NCBI RefSeq assembly: GCF_037975245.1
Contig: NC_092572.1
Coordinates: forward strand, 16,622,269 to 16,686,268
From: Apostichopus japonicus
Lineage: Eukaryota; Echinodermata; Holothuroidea; Aspidochirotida; Stichopodidae
DNA length: 64,000 bases
Direction of reading: 5' to 3'
Both the position numbers and the translations under genes were made by a program. Positions 8,859-18,700 of this stretch are shown one piece after another; position 1 is the stretch's first letter; each line of letters opens with the position of its first letter. A model generated the notes under the pieces. That model ran no database searches and was not told where the DNA came from. It saw only the letters and a program-made list of their open reading frames with translations.

Positions 8859-11110
8859 TTAATAAGACATGATAATTTCTTTAGTAAGACATTTACTAAA
8901 TGTGGAGTTTGTTTTCTTAGTTTTTAAAGTTATTGACAGAGAATTCCAAATTTTGGTTGCACGGTTTCTGAGGCTTAACATACCAGTGCGTGTTTTATAT
9001 GATTTATAATGTGCGTTGTTAGCCGTTCTGGTATTATGATTATGGAAATCTGTGTTGCTATTTATAAAATTTCGAAAACTGATTGGCAATGATCCATTCC
9101 AAGCCTTGTATGTAAATGTTGCAATATTAACTTTTATAATGTCATCTAATTTCAATAAATTGAGTTTCTTAAAGAGGGGGCTTGTATGTTCACGGGTTGC
9201 TGCGTGAGATATATGACGTATTGCACTCTTTTGAAGTAATTTAAGGTGACTTAAATGAGAAACACTTGTACCAGACCAGATAATCAAGCAGTAATACAGA
9301 TGTCAGTGGTGCTATTAAAGTTTGATAAAGCATTCTGAGTATATTCTGGGAAGGAAATGTTTTAGCATTGCTAAAACTTTTGTGGCTTTTGTGGCCAAAA
9401 AATGAAAAAATAAATAAAAAATAAAATTCCTGCACCTCTTGCAACGCTGTTGCAAACTTTTGTAATATGGTCACTCCATGGAAGTTTACTATCAATATTA
9501 ACCCCTAGAATTTAGTAGTTGATACTTGTTTCATTACTTTACCGTCCATTATTATGTCATTATTCCAGTTAAGCGTTCTTCTTCCATTAAATACTATATA
9601 GTTAGTTTTGTCTGCATTAAGTGATAACTTATTAGCAGCAAACCAGTTAGTGAATTTAGTTAATGCAGTAGAGACGGTATCATGTACTCTATGTACGTTT
9701 TCGAACTCGAAGAAAATATTGGTATCATCAGCAAACAAAATAGTCTTGGCAATTGTTGACACCTGGCAAATGTCATTGACATATATTATAAACAACAGTG
9801 GTCCTAATATTGAGCCCTGTGGAACACCACAACGGGTTAAAGCGTGTTCGGATTTAGAGTTTTTATATGAAGTATACTGATGTCTATTGGATAAATAGCT
9901 GCTCAACCAGTCAAGGGTTGTTCCCCTTACACCATACAAAGATAATTTACTTAGCAAAATGGTATGGTCAATAGTATCAAATGCCTTGGAGAGATCAAGG
10001 AACACTCCAATAAATATTTTGGTATTATCAAGACTAGCACATATTTCTTTCAATAGCATTTGCCAAAGCAAGTTCTGTAGAATGCTTTGGGCGGAAGCCA
10101 TATTGATTGTTGCACAGGATATTAAACTTGGTTAGAAACTTAAAGATACGATTGTACATAAGCCTATCGATAATGTTTGAAAAACATGATAAAAAAGAAA
10201 TAGGACGGTAATTTTTATATACATCTTGGTCACCTTTTTTAAAAATTGGTATAACCTTAGCAATCTTTAGTTTATCTGGAAATGTACCAGAAGTAAAAGA
10301 TAAATTACAAATATAAGTCAATGGTTTGGCGATGAAGTGAATAACATTTCTTATTATATCTGGTTTAAAATCGTCATATCCCGCTGCTTTTTGGGGTTTC
10401 AGGCTGTAAATAGCAACTATTGAAAGTTCTTCCTCACTGACAGGATTAATGAACATAGATTGACTGTTTCTGTTATTATTATGAATAATATATTCTGTTC
10501 TACCTTTATTTGTAATATTTCTTGCAAGTGAGGGTCCAATGTTTACAAAATATTTGTTAAAGTAGCTGGCAATGTCATTCTCGTTGCTGATTTCTTGATC
10601 ACCAGTTTTAAAAGCAGCAGGATATCCACCTTTTTTCGGTTGGTGTTTAGAACTTCGTTAATTGTATTCCAAGTTACACTTATATTATTTCTATTATTTT
10701 TGAATTTATCATAGAAATACAATCTGTTAGAAAATCTTATAATATGGTTAAGCTTATTGCGATAATGCTTATACGTAGCCTTGTTAACATCAGTAGGTGC
10801 TGTTAAATAACTTTTAAAGAGCTTGTTCTTTCTTTTGATAGATGTCAACATTCCAGTTGTAATCCATGGATGTTTCTTTTTACGTCGTTTCCTTTTTGCT
10901 TACATAACATATTGGAAAACAATTATTATAGGTATAATTAAAGGATTCAAAGAAAGTGTCGTAAGCAGCATTAACATCAGTTTGGCTTAAAACATCGTTC
11001 CAGTTTTTGTTTTCGATTTCATAGTTAAAACGCCTGATGTTATCTGGTTTATAATTTCGCCTGTACATGAAGTTCATTGGTCTGCTATTCTTGGTAGGAA
11101 TTTGGTTTGA
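8859..11110 (-). pseudogene. LINE ORF2 reverse transcriptase, frameshifted remnant
   Basis: Reading frames on the minus strand line up end to end as one LINE polyprotein. From about 11100 to 10880 is the linker (RRFNYEIENKNW, ending NNCFPICYVSKK). From 10875 to about 10640 is HPWITTGML and the following charged region. From about 10637 to 10045 is the polymerase N-terminal part (KAAGYDDFKPDII, PIFKKGDQ, NYRPISFLS, QYGFRPKHST). From 10060 to about 9512 are the palm motifs FLDLSKAFDTIDH, CGVPQGSILGPLLF and FADDTNIFF. From 9495 to 8859 is the C-terminal part (ILRMLYQTLIAP, PLFKKLNLLKL, ATKIWNSL). Frame changes fall near 10893 and 10637, both in A runs, and near 10050, 9512 and 9280. The catalytic Asp residues are still encoded, but no full-length product is possible. 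Confidence 0.9.
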
Positions 11111-11116
11111 TTTGAT

Positions 11117-11375
11117 TTGATTTGGTTTATTTTGTTTTTTCACGTGCAAATATACAAGGTGAAAGGAAGTCTTCTATAAAGCATACAATAGCTTAATAAT
11201 GTAGAAGACTCCCTGAAGAAAGAAAAGAGAAGAAAAAATTAAAAACCAAATTAAACGTTTCGACAATAAATCAATTATATGATATTTTAATTAATGTGAT
11301 TAAGCAATTTACTAAATGTGGAGCTTGTTTTCTTAGTTTTTAAAGTTATTGACAGTGAATTCCAAATTTTGAATT
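11117..11375 (-). mobile_element. Second, very short 3' fragment of the same LINE family
   Basis: Bases 11286-11374 closely match 8868-8954 of the larger copy (ACTAAATGTGGAG, then TTTTCTTAGTTTTTAAAG and GAATTCCAAATTTTG). The stem-loop follows at 11168-11210, then a tail of CAAAT units on the minus strand. Similarity stops at about 11374, although 11385-11420 may be a further diverged piece. The fragment sits head-to-tail with the larger copy, so one inserted next to the other or a tandem arrangement was truncated. Confidence 0.8.
11168..11210 (-). other. LINE 3'-end stem-loop, short copy
   Basis: AGTCTTCTA at 11168-11176 pairs with TAGAAGACT at 11202-11210. An inner AAGC/GCTT pair lies at 11179-11182 and 11191-11194. 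The outer stem differs from the older copy by a compensatory change. Confidence 0.75.
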
Positions 11376-11500
11376 ATTGGTAACTTTAAAAAGAGAGATT
11401 GTATAATTGAGGATTAGCTTCAGAAAACTACTCAAACCTATTCTGGCTGAGCTCAAGTATTAGTAATATTATAATATAGTAAGTAGTAGTATTAGTACTG
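11376..11500. other. Junction between LINE debris and the satellite
   Basis: This is AT-rich sequence with repeated AGTA and ATTAGTA words (11455-11497) just before the first monomer. The monomer itself starts TAAGTATTAG, so the junction has similar words on both sides. No target duplication or element end could be recognised. Confidence 0.5.
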
Positions 11501-11540
11501 TAAGTATTACTTAATCCACCTAATATCTCAGTCCATACAG

Positions 11541-11551
11541 TGGCGCGATGG
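11541..11551 (+). promoter_or_regulatory. A-box-like element, first monomer (representative)
   Basis: TGGCGCGATGG occupies the place of a tRNA A box and matches the TRGYNNARNNGG pattern only in part (an A and an R are off by one). It recurs in nearly every monomer. The distance to the B box is 48 bp, longer than in ordinary tRNA genes but within the range of class II tRNA genes or SINEs. Confidence 0.55.
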
Positions 11552-11599
11552 CTCGGCGCACTGTACGAGCTGATGATCGAGACTCTCTTTTGCATCCGT

Positions 11600-11610
11600 G
11601 GTTCGAACCC
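11600..11610 (+). promoter_or_regulatory. B box, first monomer (representative)
   Basis: GGTTCGAACCC matches the Pol III B-box consensus (GGTTCGANNCC) fully. Its core GGTTCGAACC is palindromic, so the minus strand also reads a near B box. It is the most constant part of the monomer except in two recurring variants (AATTTGAACCC and GGTTTGAACCC). Confidence 0.8.
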
Positions 11611-11624
11611 CGGGTGATGACGTC

Positions 11625-11639
11625 TTTTGCCGATCTTTT
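11625..11639 (+). terminator. Twin T4 runs downstream of the B box, first monomer (representative)
   Basis: CTTTT occurs twice, with the T4 runs at 11625-11628 and 11636-11639, shortly after the T-arm. T4 is the minimal Pol III stop in animals. In the 154-bp monomers recombination between the two CTTTT words has removed one of them. Another T4 lies between the A and B boxes (11588-11591), which would weaken full-length transcription. Confidence 0.4.
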
Positions 11640-12393
11640 ACAGCAAGTGCCTACACGGGGAGCTGTAAGTATTAGTTAATCCACCTAATATTTCAGTCCA
11701 TACAGTGGCGCGATGGCTCGGCGCACTGTACGAGCTGATGATCGAGACTCTCTTTTGCATCCCTGGTTCGAACCCCGGGTGATGACGTCTTTTGCCGATC
11801 TTTTACAGCAAGTGCCTACACGGGGAGCTGTAAGTATTAGTTAATCCGCCTAATATCTCAGTCCATACAGTGGCGCGATGGCTCGGCGCACTGTACGAGC
11901 TGATGATCGAGACTCTCTTTTGCATCCCTGGTTCGAACCCCGGGTGATGACGTCTTTTGCCGATCTTTTACAGCAAGTGCCTACACGGGGAGCTGTAAGT
12001 ATTAGTTAATCCACCTAATATCTCAGTCCATACAGTGGCGCGATGGCTCGGCGCACTGTACGAGCTGATGATCGAGACTCTCTTTTGCATCCGTGGTTCG
12101 AACCCCGGGTGATGACGTCTTTTGCCGATCTTTTACAGCAAGTGCCTACACGGGGAGCTGTAAGTATTAGTTAATCCGCCTAATATCTCAGTCCATACAG
12201 TGGCGCGATGGCTCGGCGCACTGTACGAGCTGATGATCGAGACTCTCTTTTGCATCCGTGGTTCGAACCCCGGGTGATGACGTCTTTTGCCGATCTTTTA
12301 CAGCAAGTGCCTACACGGGGAGCTGTAAGTATTAGTTAATCCACCTAATATCTCAGTCCATACAGTGGCGCGATGGCTCGGCGCACTGTACGA

Positions 12394-15300
12394 GCCGATG
12401 ATCGAGACTCTCTTTTGCATCCGTGGTTCGAACCCCGGGTGATGACGTCTTTTGCCGATCTTTTACAGCAAGTGCCTACACGGGGAGCTGTAAGTATTAG
12501 TTAATCCACCTAATATTTCACAGTGGCGCGAAGGCTCGGCGCACTGTACGAGCTGATGATCGAGACTCTCTTTTGCATCCGTGGTTCGAACCCCGGGTGA
12601 TGACGTCTTTTGCCGATCTTTTACAGCAAGTGCATACACGGGGAGCTGTAAGTATTAGTTGATCCGCCTAATATCTCAGTCCATACAGTGGCGCGAAGGC
12701 TCGGCGCACTGTACGAGCTGATGATCGAGACTCTCTTTTGCATCCGTGGTTCGAACCCCGGGTGATGACGTCTTTTGCCGATCTTTTAGAGCAAGTGCCT
12801 ACACTGGGAGCTGTAAGTATAAGTTAATCCGCCTAATATCTCAGTCCATACAGTGGCGCGATGGCTCGGCGCACTGTACGAGCTGATGATCGAGACTCTC
12901 TTTTGCATCCGTGGTTCGAACCCCGGGTGATGGCGTCTTTTGCCGATCTTTTACAGAAAGTGCCTACACGGGGAGCTGTAAGTATTAGTTAATCCGCCTA
13001 ATATCTCAGTCCATACAGTGGCGCGATGGCTCGGCGCACTGTACGAGCTGATGATCGAGACTCTCTTTTGCATCCGTGGTTCGAACCCCGGGTGATGACG
13101 TCTTTTGCCGATCTTTTACAGCAAGTGCCTACACGGGGAGCTGTAAGTATTAGTTAATCCGCCTAATATCTCAGTCCATACAGTGGCGCGATGGCTCGGC
13201 GCACTGTACGAGCTGATGATCGAGACTCTCTTTTGCATCCGTGGTTCGAACCCCGGGTGATGACGTCTTTTGCCGATCTTTTACAGCAAGTGCCTAGACG
13301 GGGAGCTGTAAGTATTAGTTAATCCGCCTAATATCTCAGTCCACACAGTGGCGCGATTGCTCGGCGCACTGTACGAGCTGATGATCGAGACTCTCTTTTG
13401 CATCCGTGGTTCGAACCCCGGGTGATGACGTCTTTTGCCGACCTGTTACAGCAAGTGCCTACACGGGGAGCTGTAAGTATTAGTTAATCCGCCTAATATC
13501 TCAGTCCATACAGTGGCGCGATGACTCGGCGCACTGTACGAGCTGATGATCGAGACTCTCTTTTGCATCCGTAATTTGAACCCCGGGTGATGACGTCTTT
13601 TGCCGATCTTTTACAGCAAGTGCCTACACGGGGAGCTGTAAGTATTAGTTAATCCACCTAATATCTCAGTCCATACAGTGGCGCGATGGCTCGGCGCACT
13701 GTACGAGCTGATGATCGAGACTCTCTTTTGCATCCCTGGTTCGAACCCCGGGTGATGACGTCTTTTACAGCAAGCGCCTGCACGGGGAGCTGTAAGTATT
13801 AGTTAATCCACCTCATATCTCAGTCCATACAGTGGCGCGATGGCTCGGCGCACTGTACGAGCTGATGATCGAGACTCTCTTTTGCATCCCTGGTTCGAAC
13901 CCCGGGTGATGACGTCTTTTGCCGATCTTTTACAGCAAGTGCCTGCACGGGGAGCTGTAAGTATTAGTTAATCCACCTAATATCTCAGTCCATACAGTGG
14001 CGCGATGACTCGGCGCACTGTACGAGCTGATGATCGAGACTCTCTTTTGCATCCCTGGTTCGAACCCCGGGTGATGACGTCTTTTGCCGATCTTTTACAG
14101 CAAGTGCCTACACGGGGAGCTGTAAGTATTAGTTAATCCGCCTAATATCTCAGTCCATACAGTGGCGCGATGGCTCGGCGCACTGTACGAGCTGATGATC
14201 GAGACTCTCTTTTGCATCCGTGGTTCGAACCCCGGGTGATGACGTCTTTTGCCGATCTTTTACAGCAAGTGCCTACACGGGGAGCTGTAAGTATTAGTTA
14301 ATCCACCTAATATCTCAGTCCATACAGTGGCGCGATGGCTCGGCGCACTGTACGAGCTGATGATCGAGACTCTCTTTTGCATCCGTGGTTCGAACCCCGG
14401 GTGATGACGTCTTTTGCCGATCTTTTACAGCAAGTGCCTACACGGGGAGCTGTAAGTATTAGTTAATCCGCCTAATATCTCAGTCCATACAGTGGCGCGA
14501 TGGCTCGGCGCACTGTACGAGCTGATGATCGAGACTCTCTTTTGCATCCCTGGTTCGAACCCCGGGTGATGACGTCTTTTGCCGATCTTTTACAGCAAGT
14601 GCCTACACGGGGAGCTGTAAGTATAAGTTAATCCACCTAATATCTCAGTCCATACAGTGGCGCGATGGCTCGGCGCACTGTACGAGCCGATGATCGAGAC
14701 TCTCTTTTGCATCCGTGGTTCGAACCCCGGGTGATGACGTCTTTTGCCGATCTTTTACAGCAAGTGCCTACACGGGGAGCTGTAAGTATTAGTTAATCCA
14801 CCTAATATTTCACAGTGGCGCGAAGGCTCGGCGCACTGTACGAGCTGATGATCGAGACTCTCTTTTGCATCCGTGGTTCGAACCCCGGGTGATGACGTCT
14901 TTTGCCGATCTTTAACAGCAAGTGCATACACGGGGAGCTGTAAGTATTAGTTAATCCGCCTAATATCTCAGTCCATACAGTGGCGCGAAGGCTCGGCGCA
15001 CTGTACGAGCTGATGATCGAGACTCTCTTTTGCATCCGTGGTTCGAACCCCGGGTGATGACGTCTTTTGCCGATCTTTTAGAGCAAGTGCCTACACTGGG
15101 AGCTGTAAGTATAAGTTAATCCGCCTAATATCTCAGTCCATACAGTGGCGCGATGGCTCGGCGCACTGTACGAGCTGATGATCGAGACTCTCTTTTGCAT
15201 CCGTGGTTCGAACCCCGGGTGATGGCGTCTTTTGCCGATCTTTTACAGAAAGTGCCTACACGGGGAGCTGTAAGTATTAGTTAATCCGCCTAATATCTCA

Positions 15301-15780
15301 GTCCATACAGTGGCGCGATGGCTCGGCGCACTGTACGAGCTGATGATCGAGACTCTCTTTTGCATCCGTGGTTCGAACCCCGGGTGATGACGTCTTTTGC
15401 CGATCTTTTACAGCAAGTGCTTACACGGGGAGCTGTAAGTATTAGTTAATCCGCCTAATATCTCAGTCCATACAGTGGCGCGATGGCTCGGCGCACTGTA
15501 CGAGCTGATGATCGAGACTCTCTTTTGCATCCGTGGTTCGAACCCCGGGTGATGACGTCTTTTGCCGATCTTTTACAGCAAGTGCCTACACGGGGAGCTG
15601 TAAGTATTAGTTAATCCGCCTAATATCTCAGTCCACACAGTGGCGCGATTGCTCGGCGCACTGTACGAGCTGATGATCGAGACTCTCTTTTGCATCCGTG
15701 GTTCGAACCCCGGGTGATGACGTCTTTTGCCGACCTGTTACAGCAAGTGCCTACACGGGGAGCTGTAAGTATTAGTTAAT
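12394..15780 (+). repeat. Higher-order repeat, 2292-bp period (14 monomers)
   Basis: Marker variants recur exactly 2292 bp apart: GAGCCGATG (12394 and 14686), the 7-bp deletion TAATATTTCACAG (12511 and 14803), TTTTAGAGC (12784 and 15076), TGATGGCGTC (12931 and 15223, at TGGCG) and GACCTGTT (13441 and 15733). The length equals 14 x 165 minus 11 minus 7. The match is lost after about 15780, where the second copy lacks the B-box-mutated monomer. A third copy of the same marker order begins at 21191. Confidence 0.85.
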
Positions 15781-18700
15781 CCACCTAATATCTCAGTCCA
15801 TACAGTGGCGCGATGGCTCGGCGCACTGTACGAGCTGATGATCGAGACTCTCTTTTGCATCCCTGGTTCGAACCCCGGGTGATGACGTCTTTTGCCGATC
15901 TTTTACAGCAAGTGCCTGCACGGGGAGCTGTAAGTATTAGTTAATCCACCTAATATCTCAGTCCATACAGTGGCGCGATGGCTCGGCGCACTGTACGAGC
16001 TGATGATCGAGACTCTCTTTTGCATCCCTGGTTCGAACCCCGGGTGATGACGTCTTTTGCCGATCTTTTACAGCAAGTGCCTGCACGGGGAGCTGTAAGT
16101 ATTAGTTAATCCACCTAATATCTCAGTCCATACAGTGGCGCGATGACTCGGCGCACTGTACGAGCTGATGATCGAGACTCTCTTTTGCATCCCTGGTTCG
16201 AACCCCGGGTGATGACGTCTTTTGCCGATCTTTTACAGCAAGTGCCTGCACGGGGAGCTGTAAGTATTAGTTAATCCACCTAATATCTCAGTCCATACAG
16301 TGGCGCGATGGCTCGGCGCACTGTACGAGCTGATGATCGAGACTCTCTTTTGCATCCCTGGTTCGAACCCCGGGTGATGACGTCTTTTGCCGATCTTTTA
16401 CAGCAAGTGCATGCACGGGGAGCTGTAAGTTTTAGTTAATCCACCTAATATCTCAGTCCATACAGTGGCGCGATGGCTCGGCGCACTGTACGAGCTGATG
16501 ATCGAGACTCTCTTTTGCATCCCTGGTTTGAACCCCGGGTGATGACGTCTTTTGCCGATCTTTTACAGCAAGTGCCTGCACAAGGAGCTGTAAGTATTAG
16601 TTAATCCACCTAATATCTCAGTCCATACAGTGGCGCGATGGCTCGGCGCACTGTACGAGCTGATGATCGAGACTCTCTTTTGCATCCCTGGTTCGAACCC
16701 CGGGTGATGACGTCTTTTGCCGATCTTTTACAGCAAGTGCCTGCACGGGGAGCTGTAAGTATTAGTTAATCCACCTAATATCTCAGTCCATACAGTGGCG
16801 CGATGACTCGGCGCACTGTACGAGCTGATGATCGAGACTCTCTTTTGCATCCCTGGTTCGAACCCCGGGTGATGACGTGTTTTACAGCAAGTGCCTGCAC
16901 GGGGAGCTGTAAGTATTAGTTAATCCGCCTAATATCTCAGTCCATACAGTGGCGCGATGGCTCGGCGCACTGTACGAGCCGATGATCGAGACTCTCTTTT
17001 GCATCCCTGGTTCGAACCCCGGGTGATGACGTCTTTTGCCTATCTTTTACAGCAAGTGCCTGCACGGGGAGCTGTAAGTATTAGTTAATCCACCTAATAT
17101 CTCAGTCCATACAGTGGCGCGATGGCTCGGCGCACTGTACGAGCTGATGATCGAGACTCTCTTTTGCATCCCTGGTTCGAACCCCGGGTGATGACGTCTT
17201 TTGCCGATCTTTTACAGCAAGTGCATGCACGGGGAGCTGTAAGTATTAGTTAATCCACCTAATATTTCACAGTGGCGCGAAGGCTCGGCGCACTGTACGA
17301 GCTGATGATCGAGACTCTCTTTTGCATCCCTGGTTCGAACCCCGGGTGATGACGTCTTTTGCCGATCTTTTACAGCAAGTGCATACACGGGGAGCTGTAA
17401 GTATTAGTTAATCCGCCTAATATCTCAGTCCATACAGTGGCGCGAAGGCTCGGCGCACTGTACGAGCTGATGATCGAGACTCTCTTTTGCATCCGTGGTT
17501 CGAACCCCGGGTGATGACGTCTTTTGCCGATCTTTTACAGCAAGTGCCTACACGGGGAGCTGTAAGTATTAGTTAATCCGCCTAATATCTCAGTCCATAC
17601 AGTGGCGCGATGGCTCGGCGCACTGTACGAGCTGATGATCGAGACTCTCTTTTGCATCCGTGGTTCGAACCCCGGGTGATGACGTCTTTTGCCGATCTTT
17701 TACAGCAAGTGCCTACACGGGGAGCTGTAAGTATTAGTTAATCCGTATAATATCTCAGTCCATACAGTGGCGCGATGGCTCGGCGCACTGTACGAGCTGA
17801 TGATCGAGACTCTCTTTTGCATCCCTGGTTCGAACCCCGGGTGATGACGTCTTTTGCCGATCTTTTACAGCAAGTGCCTACACGGGGAGCTGTAAGTATT
17901 AGTTAATCCGCCTAATATCTCAGTCCACACAGTGGCGCGATGACTCGGCGCACTGTACGAGCTGATGATCGAGACTCTCTTTTGCATCCGTGGTTCGAAC
18001 CCCGGGTGATGACGTCTTTTGCCGACCTGTTACAGCAAGTGCCTACACGGGGAGCTGTAAGTATTAGTTAATCCGCCTAATATCTCAGTCCATACAGTGG
18101 CGCGATGACTCAGCGCACTGTACGAGCTGATGATCGAGACTCTCTTTTGCATCCGTAATTTGAACCCCGGGTGATGACGTCTTTTGCCGATCTTTTACAG
18201 CAAGTGCCTACACGGGGAGCTGTAAGTATTAGTTAATCCACCTAATATCTCAGTCCATACAGTGGCGCGATGGCTCGGCGCACTGTACGAGCTGATGATC
18301 GAGACTCTCTTTTGCATCCCTGGTTCGAACCCCGGGTGATGACGTCTTTTACAGCAAGTGCCTGCACGGGGAGCTGTAAGTATTAGTTAATCCACCTAAT
18401 ATCTCAGTCCATACAGTGGCGCGATGGCTCGGCGCACTGTACGAGCTGATGATCGAGACTCTCTTTTGCATCCCTGGTTCGAACCCCGGGTGATGACGTC
18501 TTTTGCCGATCTTTTACAGCAAGTGCCTGCACGGGGAGCTGTAAGTATTAGTTAATCCACCTCATATCTCAGTCCATACAGTGGCGCGATGGCTCGGCGC
18601 ACTGTACGAGCTGATGATCGAGACTCTCTTTTGCATCCGTAATTTGAACCCCGGGTGATGACGTCTTTTGCCGATCTTTTACAGCAAGTGCCTGCACGGG

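Larger units (their letters stand above)
8670..11116 (-). mobile_element. Older LINE copy of the CR1/Jockey kind, 5'-truncated
   Basis: On the minus strand the element runs from just inside 11116, in the region between endonuclease and reverse transcriptase, through the complete polymerase domain to a 3' untranslated region with a stem-loop (8754-8712) and a repetitive tail. The upstream endonuclease domain is missing, as expected from 5' truncation. The coding part has several frameshifts, so the copy is old. It abuts a second, shorter copy of the same family at its 5' side. I place it with CR1/Jockey-like LINEs by motif pattern only. Confidence 0.85.

Noticed and set aside
9608-9880. 90-residue plus-strand open frame
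   Set aside because: It is the antisense shadow of the LINE polymerase domain, covering the FADD and GVPQG motifs on the other strand.
11600-11615. CENP-B box in the monomer
   Set aside because: TTCG and CGGG are both present (TTCGAACCCCGGG), but they are five bases apart, not the seven required by the NTTCGNNNNANNCGGGN pattern.
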